From assembly GCA_910574715.1 (NCBI GenBank), contig CAJTCH010000003.1, positions 147,663 to 211,662 of the forward strand: DNA of 64,000 nucleotides. The letters are read 5' to 3'. Under the pieces are notes generated by a model. It was not told the origin of the DNA. It saw only the letters and a list, made by a program, of their open reading frames with translations, and searched no databases. Positions 43,343 to 52,631 of the stretch are shown here, piece by piece. The translations under genes were made by a program, and so were the position numbers. Origin of the DNA: Lachnospiraceae bacterium. GTDB lineage: Bacteria; Bacillota; Clostridia; Lachnospirales; Lachnospiraceae. The stretch's first letter is position 1; every line of letters begins with the position of its first letter.

Positions 43343-43371
43343 ATAATACCACTCCCTTGCATATTTGTCAA
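43343..43371 (-). promoter_or_regulatory. Strong promoter of the unassigned transcript
   Basis: TTGACA (43366-43371), a 17-base spacer and TATTAT (43343-43348) on the minus strand. Confidence 0.7.
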
Positions 43372-43480
43372 TACTATTTTTGTATTTTCATCTTATAAAT
43401 TTATAATAAATATATTCCGCCAAAATATTCTGATTATTATATTCTTTTCTATCAATTCACACAATACTATACAATTCCGT

Positions 43481-43533
43481 TTGTTAACCATCTCATGTTT
43501 TTAGTTGACATTTTATCTGATCTCGCATATACT
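43481..43533 (+). promoter_or_regulatory. bioY promoter overlapped by a BirA-type operator
   Basis: TTGACA (43505-43510), a 17-base spacer and TATACT (43528-43533). TTGTTAACC (43481-43489) and AGTTGACAT (43503-43511) form the two halves of a biotin-repressor operator (family pattern TTGTTAAC, about 15 bases, GTTAACAA), with the right half covering the -35. Repression by BirA-biotinyl-AMP is likely. Confidence 0.65.
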
Positions 43534-43578
43534 TAGTCACATACAACTATTCAATCCAGCCAAGAAAGGAATATTTCA

Positions 43579-44157
43579 ATGAAAAACATTACGACAACCA
43601 ACCAACCATCTGATAAGTCCGGGCGCCTGACCACGCACCGCCTGGTCCTGATCTCCATGGTGACTGCCATTACCTGTGTCCTTGCCCCATTCGCTATCCC
43701 GATCCCGGTCAGTCCTGTTCCGATCTCTCTTACGAATCTGGTACTGCTGATCAGCGTCTACATACTCGGATGGAAAGACGCCACAATCAGCTATTTTGTA
43801 TATCTGCTGCTAGGCGCCGCCGGACTTCCGGTATTCTCCGGATTCGCCGGAGGTCCCGGCAAGATCGCCGGACCAACCGGCGGGTATCTGCTGGGCTTCA
43901 TCTTCATGACCATACTGGCCGGAATCTTCATTGAGCGCTTCTCTGACCGGCGTTTCCTTATCGTGATCGGAATGGCGCTTGCAACCGCCGTCGCTTATGC
44001 CTTTGGTACGGCATGGCTGGCTTTCCAGATGGAACTTCCCTTCACGGCGGCTCTCTCAATCGGTGTGATCCCCTACCTCCCCGGAGATGCCCTGAAGATC
44101 CTTCTTGCAGTCATCATCGGCCCTGCCTTGAAGATCCGCCTGCAAAAACTGCGTTAA
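43579..44157 (+). CDS. bioY: Biotin transporter BioY
   Basis: Substrate-binding membrane component of an ECF biotin transporter. The 192-residue protein has six hydrophobic segments and the family motifs IPVSPVPISLTNLVLLIS, YFVYLLLGAAGLPVFSGFAG and GPTGGYLLGFIF. The N-terminal 20 residues are polar. The energising EcfA/T proteins are not nearby, so it would use shared ones or act alone. AAAGGA precedes the ATG. The upstream BirA-like operator supports the substrate. Confidence 0.95.
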   Translation: MKNITTTNQPSDKSGRLTTHRLVLISMVTAITCVLAPFAIPIPVSPVPISLTNLVLLISVYILGWKDATISYFVYLLLGAAGLPVFSGFAGGPGKIAGPTGGYLLGFIFMTILAGIFIERFSDRRFLIVIGMALATAVAYAFGTAWLAFQMELPFTAALSIGVIPYLPGDALKILLAVIIGPALKIRLQKLR

Positions 44158-44176
44158 TAGAATCTCTTTTCGTTAT

Positions 44177-44215
44177 CCGGCGCGGTCTGGTATCGGTTGT
44201 ACCAGACCGCGCCGG
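44177..44215. terminator. Strong hairpin between convergent bioY and beta-propeller genes
   Basis: CCGGCGCGGTCTGGT (44177-44191) and its perfect complement (44201-44215) form a 15-bp G+C-rich stem with a 9-base loop. No T-run follows on either side, so termination efficiency is uncertain. Confidence 0.5.
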
Positions 44216-44226
44216 TCATATCACAT

Positions 44227-46263
44227 TTACAGGATCAGATCATCTACTTTCTTATATTCCTTCAGGCTGTATGCTTCTATAATATTTCCCTGAACCACAT
44301 ACAGGGTATCTTCTATATAGAGACCTCTTGAACTCCTCATTCCATTTCCATTGATCTTCTCTTCCATATTACAGATGAATCCATTGTCCTCATCATACTC
44401 AAAGAGGAAATATTTCTGACCGCCTTCGGAATCCCCGGGGAATCCGATGATATTCCGTTCCGGGCTGATCAGCGCCGCCTTATAATCATAAGAAACCTCC
44501 GTGCTGTATACATTGTTCAGCACATGGGTATCTGACTCCTTCACATCCGTCTTGTCGGAAATGTCGAACATGGTAAGCTTCACGCCGTCTGTTACCAGCG
44601 TCTCCTCATCCACATTCATCCCGATTCCAAGAAGCCGGTCTTCCCCATAGAAATGAAGATACTCCGAGAATCCCGGGATCTTAAGCTCTCCGACGATCTT
44701 CGGCTTCTTCGGGTTTGACAGATCCGCACTGAACAGCGGGTCGGTCTCGCGGAATGTCACGAAATAAGCCGTATCTCCCATGAATCTCGCCGAATAGATC
44801 CTCTCATCCTTCGCAAGCCCCTCGATGGCCCCGACCTGCTCTAATTCTCCGTCCAGAATATACACGGCATTGGAATCTCCTCCCACTCTGTCTTGCTTGG
44901 TCACAACCACTCTCAAGCATCCGTCATACTCGTCGATGCAGAAGGAATCCTTCAGATATCCGTCAAACTGCCCCTGTGCCTTCGCCTCTAGCTGTCCGTC
45001 CTTGTACGCAACCTTACGAAGGGTTGTGACACACCCGCTGGCCGAAGATCCCCATTCCTCCTCGTAGTAGTAGATATTCTGATTGCTCACATACAGGCTT
45101 CCGCCTTTCGATAATATCGCCTTGCTGTCCTTCGCCTTATCCGGCTTCTTCAAATCTACCGCCGTGATAATTTCATACATATTAGCCTGAGAGACCGGAG
45201 GAAGATAGATATCATCCGCTCTCATCACATCTCCGCCGATCAGCGGAATGAATTCCCTTGGCTCATTCTGGCTTACTTCACTCCAGATATGGTACTCACT
45301 GAACAGATACAGATACCCGTTCGACATCCTAGAAGAATTATAATATCCGCTCTGGCTGACCCTTCCTTCCTCCACAGGATTCTTGGGATCCTCGATATCA
45401 TAAGTCACAGCCACAACCGCCGAGCTGCCGTCTGTTCCCTGGTAAGAAGGGTCCGCCGAATATAACACGTCTGAACCACCCCGGTTGCAAACTGCCACCA
45501 GCTTCTTCTGTTCCGGCACAACATAGAATTCCTCTATATAGCAATTACTGCCCGCCTCAATCGATGCCGCCTTCTTCATATCCTGGTTCCTGGAATCAAC
45601 CACGGCGATCTTATCTCCATCATCTTCCAGAACGTAGAGATAAGTTCCGTCCGTCTTCACGATATCTCCCTCGTCTACGCCCTCCTGCCTTACATTCGTC
45701 TCCGAGTATCCGCCCGCTCCGCTTGTGTCCTGTGCTATCTCTGCAGGAGCGCTGTCTGTCGACGCCCTGTCTTCCGCAGTGCTCTCCATCATCTTGGTCT
45801 CCCCGTTCATACCTCCGTCAGCCGCCCCTGTTTCCGCCTCATACAGCTCCTCATGCTTTATAACGGACTCTTCCATCTCTCTTAGCCGCCTCTGATATTC
45901 CTCCAGGTAACCATAGACCTGATCATAGCTCTCTGCCTGGGCAATCATACGGCTGTCGTCAATCTGTATCTCATCTTGCATATCAATCCCCGATGCCCAG
46001 TTCCCAGGCCTTGAATCTGCCGTACCGCCCGCTCCCGAAGTCTTCCATGCAGCTATACCGATCACAGCCGCCGCGCACGCCGCCGCCAATGCACTGGTCT
46101 TCCGGACTCCCCATCTGGACTTTTTATTTTCTTTCTTTTCCTTCTCCCTCTCCTTCTCTTCCAGCATTCGGCGGATATTGTCCGGCTCAAGCTTCTCCGG
46201 GACCTTTATGTCCGCCGTCCTCTGCCTTACCTGATCTAATACATCCTGTTCTCTCTTATTCAT
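44227..46263 (-). CDS. Membrane-anchored beta-propeller protein, probable partner of the ECF sigma factor
   Basis: A 678-residue protein that starts MNKREQDVLDQVRQRTADIK after AAAGGAGG (ATG 46263). It has a cytoplasmic N-terminus (about 1-55, highly charged), one membrane helix (about 59-76; ALAAACAAAVIGIAAW), a linker with coiled coil, and an extracytoplasmic beta-propeller (about 190-670; VRQEGVDEGDIVKTDGTYLY, AVVAVTYDIEDPKNPVEEG). This is the secreted C-terminal beta-propeller family. Lying directly after an ECF sigma gene, with a cytoplasmic segment and a sensor-like exterior, it may act as anti-sigma factor (inference); no known zinc anti-sigma motif is seen. Confidence 0.82.
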   Translation of the reverse strand: MNKREQDVLDQVRQRTADIKVPEKLEPDNIRRMLEEKEREKEKKENKKSRWGVRKTSALAAACAAAVIGIAAWKTSGAGGTADSRPGNWASGIDMQDEIQIDDSRMIAQAESYDQVYGYLEEYQRRLREMEESVIKHEELYEAETGAADGGMNGETKMMESTAEDRASTDSAPAEIAQDTSGAGGYSETNVRQEGVDEGDIVKTDGTYLYVLEDDGDKIAVVDSRNQDMKKAASIEAGSNCYIEEFYVVPEQKKLVAVCNRGGSDVLYSADPSYQGTDGSSAVVAVTYDIEDPKNPVEEGRVSQSGYYNSSRMSNGYLYLFSEYHIWSEVSQNEPREFIPLIGGDVMRADDIYLPPVSQANMYEIITAVDLKKPDKAKDSKAILSKGGSLYVSNQNIYYYEEEWGSSASGCVTTLRKVAYKDGQLEAKAQGQFDGYLKDSFCIDEYDGCLRVVVTKQDRVGGDSNAVYILDGELEQVGAIEGLAKDERIYSARFMGDTAYFVTFRETDPLFSADLSNPKKPKIVGELKIPGFSEYLHFYGEDRLLGIGMNVDEETLVTDGVKLTMFDISDKTDVKESDTHVLNNVYSTEVSYDYKAALISPERNIIGFPGDSEGGQKYFLFEYDEDNGFICNMEEKINGNGMRSSRGLYIEDTLYVVQGNIIEAYSLKEYKKVDDLIL

Positions 46264-46281
46264 ACAGCCGCCTCCTTTCAC

Positions 46282-46761
46282 TTATCTCAACACACATTCC
46301 ATCTTCTGTAGCGCACGGCTCCTCTTGGAACGAACCGTATTAGGGTTCATCTTCAAGGCATCCCCGATCTCCTTGCTGTTATAGCCGCCGAAGACCGATA
46401 AACCCACGATCGTCTGCTCCTCCTCCTCCAAAAGGAAGAATGCCTTCCTGACGTCTACAGCCAGGCCAACATCTGGGTCCTCATAGGCCGCCTGCACATA
46501 TGTCTCTTCCCCGAAGTAATCCCGCCTTGCCGCTTCTTTTTTCAGTCTCTTCTTGCATATGTTCGACACTATCGTAAATATCCAGCTTCTGAAAGCGTCT
46601 GGTTTCTTAAGCTTCCCTATGTTCTCATAAGCTGCAACCACCGCTTCGCTGACCGCGTCCTCCGCCTCCTGCTGATTCTGCATCATGCACAGGGCAAACC
46701 GGTACAGATCCACATAGACAGTCTCATACATCTGCGCAAATGTCTTCGCGTCGCATCTCAT
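46282..46761 (-). CDS. ECF-type RNA polymerase sigma factor
   Basis: A 159-residue sigma-70 family factor. Region 2 is FAQMYETVYVDLYRFALCMM, then QQEAEDAVSEAVVAAYENIGKL and FRSWIFTIVSNICKKRLKK. Region 4 has EEEQTIVGLSVFGGYNSKEI and GDALKMNPNTVRSKRSRALQKM. The start at 46761 follows GGGAGGAGAAG. The stop codon overlaps the ribosome-binding region of the downstream beta-propeller gene, so both are co-translated. The target genes are unknown. Confidence 0.92.
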   Translation of the reverse strand: MRCDAKTFAQMYETVYVDLYRFALCMMQNQQEAEDAVSEAVVAAYENIGKLKKPDAFRSWIFTIVSNICKKRLKKEAARRDYFGEETYVQAAYEDPDVGLAVDVRKAFFLLEEEEQTIVGLSVFGGYNSKEIGDALKMNPNTVRSKRSRALQKMECVLR

Positions 46762-46821
46762 ATCTTCTCCTCCCTGCAATAATCAATTTGCACCGTCTCA
46801 TTTCCGTATATACATAAGAGT

Positions 46822-46852
46822 CAAAAAAAGAGGCTACTGTTGCAGCCTCTTT
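46822..46852 (-). terminator. Terminator of the CdaR-hydratase operon
   Basis: AAAGAGGCT/AGCCTCTTT with a 8-base loop, followed by a T-run on the minus strand, 15 bases after the hydratase stop. Confidence 0.85.
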
Positions 46853-46866
46853 CGAAATATTGCATA

Positions 46867-49152
46867 TTATCCTCTATAATAATTGATCAGGCATCCTTTT
46901 AATATAATCTCACGCTCCGCATCCGTCATATCTCCTGTCTTAAGCGTGATCTCCTTCCAGGCTTCTCCGGCCCCCACTACATAGGCCTTGATCTCGGCCT
47001 GCTTCTCTTCGACCGCTTTCCTGATCTTTGGCACGAAGATATAATCTCCGTTCTTAAAGCTTAAGCTCTCATGATCTTCTTCCGTGGTAAATGGAAGCAT
47101 GCCCCAGTTGATCAGATTGGAGCGGTATCTCTTGGTCGCATACTCATTGGCAATATTCGCCGAGCCGCCAAGCACCTTCTGACATGATGCAGCCTGTTCC
47201 CTGGCAGAACCGTCTCCCGGCTTCACTGCGAAGATCGTGCTGCCGATCCCCAGATTCACACTTCCGATCTCCGGATATGTCTCATGGATCTTCACCATCA
47301 CCGGCTTAAGCTCCTCAAGCACCTCCGCCGGACACTCACCTGCCTCGATCGCCTTCTCCGCCTTCTGTACCTCTTTGGCCCGGCCCACATACGCCGGATC
47401 CTTCCTTGACAGTGCGAACTCCGCCAGTCCCAGAGGATTGGAACGGTAAGAAGATGTCTCCCCGGACGGGATCAGCTCGTCTGTCGTCGTAACCGGGTCG
47501 TGGATCTCAGATACTACTTTCAGAAGCAGATTCTCCGGCAATGCCGCCATCTTCGGCCAATCCTTGATATTCGGGCCAAACTTGATCTCCACAGACGGAT
47601 CCGCCTCCCCCTTGCTGTCGAATACACGGTTCGCGTAGATCTTCCGGTCGAAATGATACTTCCGCCCCTGATACTCCACATCCATAGCCGTCGCCGGAGT
47701 CAGGAAGCCCTTGTTCGCCGCCGTCGCCGCGATCGAACGCGCATCCATAAGAGCCACGGACGCGATCTGACCGCTCTGCAGCTTAGAGCCTTCACGGTTG
47801 GGGAAGTTCCTCGTTGAGTGACGGACGGAGAACGCATTGTTCGCCGGCGTATCTCCCGCACCGAAGCACGGTCCGCAGAACGCCGTCTTCACGATCGTCC
47901 CCGCCTGCATCAGATCCGCAACCGCGCCGTTCTTCACCAGTTCCATATAGATCGGCGTACTCGCCGGATACACACTGAAGGTGAATTCATCCGCACCGAT
48001 ATAGCGTCCGCGTATGATATCTGCCGCCGCGCAGATATTCTCGAATCCGCCGCCTGCACATCCCGCGATGATTCCCTGCTCCACGTACAACCTGCCGTCT
48101 ACGATCTTGTCCTGCAGCGTATAGTCCACAGCCCCGTCAAGACTAACCTTAGCCTTCTCCTCCACATCATGAAGCACATCCTTAAGGTTCGCGTTGACCT
48201 CGTCGATCGTATATACATTAGACGGATGGAACGGCATCGCGATCATAGGCCTGATCTCACTTAAGTTCACGTATACCAGACCGTCATAATATGCCGCAGC
48301 TCCCGGATTCAGTTCCTTATATTCTGCTTCCCTTCCGTGAGTCTCATAGAACTCCCGGATCGTCTCGTCCGTCATCCAGATGGAAGACAGGCAGGTGGTC
48401 TCCGTAGTCATAACGTCGACTCCGATACGGAAATCCGCACTTAAGCTCTTGACGCCGGGCCCTACGAATTCCATGACCTTATTATTCACATATCCGTTGC
48501 CGAATGTTGCGCCGATAATGGCAAGCGCCACGTCCTGCGGTCCCACGCCCTTAACAGGCTCTCCGTCAAGATAGATGGCTACCACTCCCGGCATCTTGAT
48601 ATCATAGGTCTTATTCAATAACTGCTTCACAAGCTCCGGTCCGCCTTCGCCCATCGCCATGGTTCCAAGAGCTCCATACCGTGTATGGCTGTCCGATCCC
48701 AGGATCATCTTACCGCCGCCTGCGAGCATCTCCCGCGCATACTGGTGAATGACCGCCTGATGCGGAGGTACATACACACCGCCGTATTTCTTCGCACAGG
48801 TAAGGCCGAACATGTGGTCATCCTCATTGATGGTTCCGCCCACCGCACACAGAGAATTGTGGCAGTTCGTCAGCACATACGGAATCGGGAACCGCTCAAG
48901 CCCTGATGCCCTTGCTGTCTGAATGATCCCGACAAACGTAATGTCATGGGAGGTCAGCTTGTCGAACTTGATCTGCAGCCGCTCCATATTCCCTGACGTA
49001 TTGTGATCCGCCAATATCCGATATGCCATCGTCTCCTTCGCCGCTTCTGCCTGGGATACCTCTCTCCCGGTCTTCGTCCGGACCTCATTCACATCTTCCA
49101 CGATCTCTGTTCCATTTAACAGATAAACACCTTTATCATATAATTTTACCAT
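46867..49152 (-). CDS. Aconitase-family hydratase (YbhJ-like)
   Basis: A 4Fe-4S hydratase of the aconitase superfamily, 761 residues from the start at 49152 ([22 protein letters not shown] upstream). Aconitase features: [20 protein letters not shown], the Fe-S cysteines in [11 protein letters not shown] and [12 protein letters not shown], and a C-terminal swivel domain with [25 protein letters not shown]. The sequence is closer to the hydratase family that includes E. coli YbhJ than to citrate-cycle aconitases, so the substrate is uncertain. It follows a CdaR-type regulator by 63 bases in the same operon. Confidence 0.85.
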   Translation of the reverse strand: MVKLYDKGVYLLNGTEIVEDVNEVRTKTGREVSQAEAAKETMAYRILADHNTSGNMERLQIKFDKLTSHDITFVGIIQTARASGLERFPIPYVLTNCHNSLCAVGGTINEDDHMFGLTCAKKYGGVYVPPHQAVIHQYAREMLAGGGKMILGSDSHTRYGALGTMAMGEGGPELVKQLLNKTYDIKMPGVVAIYLDGEPVKGVGPQDVALAIIGATFGNGYVNNKVMEFVGPGVKSLSADFRIGVDVMTTETTCLSSIWMTDETIREFYETHGREAEYKELNPGAAAYYDGLVYVNLSEIRPMIAMPFHPSNVYTIDEVNANLKDVLHDVEEKAKVSLDGAVDYTLQDKIVDGRLYVEQGIIAGCAGGGFENICAAADIIRGRYIGADEFTFSVYPASTPIYMELVKNGAVADLMQAGTIVKTAFCGPCFGAGDTPANNAFSVRHSTRNFPNREGSKLQSGQIASVALMDARSIAATAANKGFLTPATAMDVEYQGRKYHFDRKIYANRVFDSKGEADPSVEIKFGPNIKDWPKMAALPENLLLKVVSEIHDPVTTTDELIPSGETSSYRSNPLGLAEFALSRKDPAYVGRAKEVQKAEKAIEAGECPAEVLEELKPVMVKIHETYPEIGSVNLGIGSTIFAVKPGDGSAREQAASCQKVLGGSANIANEYATKRYRSNLINWGMLPFTTEEDHESLSFKNGDYIFVPKIRKAVEEKQAEIKAYVVGAGEAWKEITLKTGDMTDAEREIILKGCLINYYRG

Positions 49153-49215
49153 ATCTTTGTCTTCTCCTGTTCTACTTATCCGCATTCCTGTATCCGTGTT
49201 ACCTCAACAGCGCTC

Positions 49216-50316
49216 CTATCCGCCGATATACTTCATATGGTCGGCTACCATCATGGCGATCTTGAAGGTCAGCGCATCCTCGAACACTCTGACGTCAAGG
49301 CCTGTCCTCTTCTGTATCTTCTCAAGCCGGTACACCAGCGTATTGCGGTGCACGTACAACTGTCTCGCTGTCTCCGAGATATTCAGGTTATTGTCGAAAA
49401 ATGTATAGACCGTGATCAATTCTTCTTCCTCAAACTGATCCGCTGTATTTCCTTCAAACACCTCATTCAGGAACATCGAACACAGAGATGCCGGCAGCTG
49501 ATGGATCAGCCTGCCGATCCCAAGCTCATTGTAGGCAAGAATATTCTTATCCGCATAGAATACCCGCCCTACTTCCAGCGCCATATCTGCTTCCTTGTAT
49601 GACTTGGACACATCCTTAAGCTCGCTTATGATCGTTCCGTAAGCAATCCGCACACTGACCATGGCTTCCATATTCAAGGTATCCACCAGTTCCCTGGCAA
49701 TCTGGTCAAGCTGCAGATAATCATCCGTATTCTCCAGCGCCTTCACAAGGATCACGTGCCGCTCATCCACAGCCGTCACGAAATCCTTCGTGCCGGTAGC
49801 ATACAACCCCTTCAAGGTCTCCAGGATCAGATTCTCCGCCTCATTCCTGGCTTCGATCAGGAACACCGTCCGCCTGAGCTCCACCGGGATCTTCATCTTC
49901 TTAGCCTGATTATACACATCGACCAACAGCATATTGTCCAGGATCAGATTTTGGATAAAACGATTCTTATCCATCTTCTCCTTGTACGCAAATAATAGAT
50001 TCTCCAACTGGCTTACGCCAAGTCTCCCCGCCATCTCCATCTGCGGGCTGCCGCCCTTCAGCACAAGGCTGTAGCAAGGATCCTCGTCGTCATGCACAAG
50101 GAACATCCCTACATCCTTCTCTATCCGAAAAAGAAGTTCCTCCGCCGACACAGTCGGCGCCGCCCCGCAGAACTTTGCAACCGCCTGATCAAGGCTTGTC
50201 ATACGCTCATTCGTCATGACTAAGCAGATTCCCTTCATATCCCATACGGCACATTCTAAACCGGTAATTCTCTTAATATCCTGTACTGCTTTATGTAGTA
50301 TCTGATTTGATAACAT
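49216..50316 (-). CDS. CdaR/PucR-family transcriptional regulator
   Basis: A 366-residue regulator, start 50316 (MLSNQILHKAVQDIKRITGL; GGGAGG 7 bases upstream). The N-terminal putative sugar-acid recognition domain (about 1-135) is followed by a GGDEF-like degenerate region (about 140-280) and a C-terminal PucR-type helix-turn-helix: VYTFFDNNLNISETARQLYV, HRNTLVYRLEKIQKRTGLDV. CdaR proteins respond to sugar diacids such as glucarate. With the hydratase as the only downstream gene, it may control it. Two palindromes in the promoter are likely binding sites. Confidence 0.88.
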   Translation of the reverse strand: MLSNQILHKAVQDIKRITGLECAVWDMKGICLVMTNERMTSLDQAVAKFCGAAPTVSAEELLFRIEKDVGMFLVHDDEDPCYSLVLKGGSPQMEMAGRLGVSQLENLLFAYKEKMDKNRFIQNLILDNMLLVDVYNQAKKMKIPVELRRTVFLIEARNEAENLILETLKGLYATGTKDFVTAVDERHVILVKALENTDDYLQLDQIARELVDTLNMEAMVSVRIAYGTIISELKDVSKSYKEADMALEVGRVFYADKNILAYNELGIGRLIHQLPASLCSMFLNEVFEGNTADQFEEEELITVYTFFDNNLNISETARQLYVHRNTLVYRLEKIQKRTGLDVRVFEDALTFKIAMMVADHMKYIGG

Positions 50317-50351
50317 TCGATTACCTCCCTGTTTTGTAACGTACATGTTTT

Positions 50352-50391
50352 ATTCTACCACACAATACCGTATACGGACAAGAGTATACTC
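50352..50391 (-). promoter_or_regulatory. Promoter and twin palindromic operator of the CdaR gene
   Basis: On the minus strand TTGTCC (50376-50381), an 18-base spacer and TAGAAT (50352-50357). The palindromes CCGTATACGG (50368-50377) and GAGTATACTC (50382-50391) flank the -35, 14 bp centre to centre. Confidence 0.6.
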
Positions 50392-50406
50392 TAATTTTCA
50401 CATATA

Positions 50407-50436
50407 AGAACGGCAGCCTTCTAGGCTGCCGTTCTT
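50407..50436 (-). terminator. Terminator of the ABC ATPase gene
   Basis: A perfect 13-bp stem (AAGAACGGCAGCC/GGCTGCCGTTCTT) with a 4-base loop, 46 bases after the stop codon. The T-run is short. Confidence 0.7.
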
Positions 50437-50482
50437 ATCACTTATCAGATATTTCATTATCACCAAATTAATACAAAACAAA

Positions 50483-51595
50483 CTAGTTCGTAATTGTGTT
50501 CTCTGTCTCTTTGTCGAATACGTGAATTCTGTCAGCATCCAGTGCGAACTTAACAGTATCGCCTGTTCTTGCAGCAGTTCTTGGATCAACTCTTGCTGTC
50601 ATAGTAGATCCCTCGTAATCGAAGTGCAGGTATACTTCTGCACCAAGCATCTCGTATACACGGATTGTAGCTTCGATGATCGTATTAGGAGACTTAGCAA
50701 GGAAGTCTGGCTCATCATGTACATCCTCCGGACGGATACCAAGTACAACAGTCTTTCCGTTGTATCCGCCGTCGATCAGCTTCTTAGCCTTAGCTTCCGG
50801 AAGCTCGATAGATGCAGGTCCGGCAACGAGAGAAACCTTCTTGCCCTCTACCTTACACTTAGCATCTACGAAGTTCATCTGCGGCGATCCGATGAATCCT
50901 GCAACGAACAGGTTGCACGGACGATCGTACAATGTCTGAGGAGTATCTACCTGCTGAACGATACCAGCGCTCATAACTACGATTCTGGTACCAAGTGTCA
51001 TAGCCTCTGTCTGGTCATGTGTTACATAGATGATAGTTGTACCCAATCTCTGATGAAGCTTGGAGATCTCAATACGCATCTGTCCACGCAGCTTAGCATC
51101 CAAGTTGGAAAGAGGCTCATCCATAAGGAATACCTTAGGATTACGAACGATCGCACGTCCCATAGCAACACGCTGTCTCTGACCACCGGAAAGAGCCTTC
51201 GGCTTACGGTCTAATAATGCTTCCAGGTCAAGGATCTTAGCAGCTTCGCGTACCATCTTGTCGATCTCATCCTTCGGTACTTTTCTCAGCTTAAGACCAA
51301 ATGCCATGTTGTCATATACTGTCATATGCGGATACAGAGCGTAGTTCTGGAATACCATCGCAATATCTCTGTCCTTAGGCTCTACATCGTTAACCAGCTT
51401 GTCGCCGATCCATAACTCACCAGAAGAAATATCTTCCAGACCTGCTACCATACGAAGTGTTGTTGACTTACCACATCCTGAAGGTCCTACGAAGATGACG
51501 AATTCCTTATCTTCAATCTCAAGGTTGAAGTCCTTTACAGCTTCAAAACCATTTGGATATGTCTTATTAATGTGTTTTAATGATAAACTTGCCAT
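50483..51595 (-). CDS. Sugar ABC transporter ATP-binding protein (MsmX/UgpC type)
   Basis: Energises one or more carbohydrate importers of the CUT1 type. The 370-residue protein has Walker A GPSGCGKSTTLRMVAGLE, Q-loop MVFQNYALYPHMTVYDNMAF, signature ALSGGQRQRVAMGRAI, Walker B VFLMDEPLSNLDAKLR and H-loop YVTHDQTEAM. A C-terminal MalK-like TOBE domain follows (about 240-365). No permease genes adjoin it, as is usual for the shared ATPase of Gram-positive bacteria. Codon use is strongly biased, which suggests high expression. The ribosome site is GGAGGG. Confidence 0.93.
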   Translation of the reverse strand: MASLSLKHINKTYPNGFEAVKDFNLEIEDKEFVIFVGPSGCGKSTTLRMVAGLEDISSGELWIGDKLVNDVEPKDRDIAMVFQNYALYPHMTVYDNMAFGLKLRKVPKDEIDKMVREAAKILDLEALLDRKPKALSGGQRQRVAMGRAIVRNPKVFLMDEPLSNLDAKLRGQMRIEISKLHQRLGTTIIYVTHDQTEAMTLGTRIVVMSAGIVQQVDTPQTLYDRPCNLFVAGFIGSPQMNFVDAKCKVEGKKVSLVAGPASIELPEAKAKKLIDGGYNGKTVVLGIRPEDVHDEPDFLAKSPNTIIEATIRVYEMLGAEVYLHFDYEGSTMTARVDPRTAARTGDTVKFALDADRIHVFDKETENTITN

Positions 51596-51664
51596 TTTGG
51601 GTTTCCCTCCATAATTAAAAAAATTTGTATCTGTGATACCGTCTTGCTCTGTTAAAAAGTATAT

Positions 51665-51700
51665 AAAAAAAGTCCAACTTCCGGTATACCCAAGTTGAAC
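51665..51700 (-). terminator. Terminator of the pgi-rsmI operon
   Basis: GTTCAACTT pairs with AAGTTGGAC (one G-T pair) over an 11-base loop, followed by seven T on the minus strand. It ends the operon just before the ABC ATPase gene. Confidence 0.85.
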
Positions 51701-51717
51701 AATCTTTTTGTGAAATA

Positions 51718-52572
51718 TTATACAAGTTGACTATAAATCTGTCTTTTGCTGACTCCCCGATCCTTCGCCACCTGTTTCATGGCTTCTTTCTTCTCCATTC
51801 CGCCCTTAAGATAGTGCTCCATATGCTCTTCCACGCTCATGCTCTCCCATCTGGCGATCTCCCCGGCGCGTATCTCCTCCCGGCTCTTTCCCTCGATCAC
51901 AAGCACACATTCACCCCTGGGCGCGTTCACCTCATAATACGCAAGCGCCTCCTCAAGGCTTGCCGCATATACCGTCTCATGCTTCTTCGTCAGCTCCCGG
52001 CATACTCGGATCCTGCGGTTCCCAAGAGTCTCCAGCAATACCCCTAGCGTCCGGACAAGTCTGTGGGGCGCCTCGTACAGCACCATGGTCCGAGTCTCTT
52101 CTTTCATTTCTTCAAGAACCGCCTGCCTCTCCTTCTTATCCGCCGGCAGAAATGCCTCGAAGGCAAACCTTCTGGTCGGAAGCCCGGAGACAGTAAGCGC
52201 CGTGATACACGCCGCCGCACCCGGCACTGCCGTTACTCCAACGCCTGCTTCCCGGCACATCTGCACCAGCTCTTCGCCGGGATCAGAGATCCCCGGAGTC
52301 CCGGCATCCGTGATCAGCGCGATATCTTCCCCTTGAAGAAGACGCTCTACAAGCCTGCGTCCCTTCTCGATCTTGTTATACTCGTGATAACTGGTCATAG
52401 GCGTCCGGATCTCGAAATGATTCAGCAGCTTGATACTGTTGCGGGTGTCCTCCGCAGCAATCACATCCACTTCCTTCAGGATACGGATACACCGCAGCGT
52501 CATATCCTCGAGGTTGCCGATCGGCGTCGCGCACAAATATAATGTTCCTGATGTATTCCCATATTCTGACAT
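51718..52572 (-). CDS. rsmI: 16S rRNA (cytidine(1402)-2'-O)-methyltransferase
   Basis: Methylates C1402 in the decoding centre. The 284-residue tetrapyrrole-methylase-fold protein has LYLCATPIGNLEDMTLRCIR, VIAAEDTRNSIKLLNHF, TSYHEYN, LITDAGTPGISDPGEELV and the GRELTKKHET-like segment VCRELTKKHETVYA. A short C-terminal helix domain follows (VAKDRGVSKRQIYSQLV). The ATG at 52572 follows AAGGTGG; GTG at 52581 is less likely. It is the last gene of the operon. Confidence 0.95.
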   Translation of the reverse strand: MSEYGNTSGTLYLCATPIGNLEDMTLRCIRILKEVDVIAAEDTRNSIKLLNHFEIRTPMTSYHEYNKIEKGRRLVERLLQGEDIALITDAGTPGISDPGEELVQMCREAGVGVTAVPGAAACITALTVSGLPTRRFAFEAFLPADKKERQAVLEEMKEETRTMVLYEAPHRLVRTLGVLLETLGNRRIRVCRELTKKHETVYAASLEEALAYYEVNAPRGECVLVIEGKSREEIRAGEIARWESMSVEEHMEHYLKGGMEKKEAMKQVAKDRGVSKRQIYSQLV

Positions 52573-52631
52573 ATCTACCACCTTATCTGCACGGATAAGC
52601 CTGCCCGTTCCATCCGCTTCTGCCGCACGTC

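Noticed and set aside
44177..44215. Hairpin after bioY as a confident terminator
   Set aside because: The stem is excellent but lacks a T-run on either strand, so it is only listed as uncertain.
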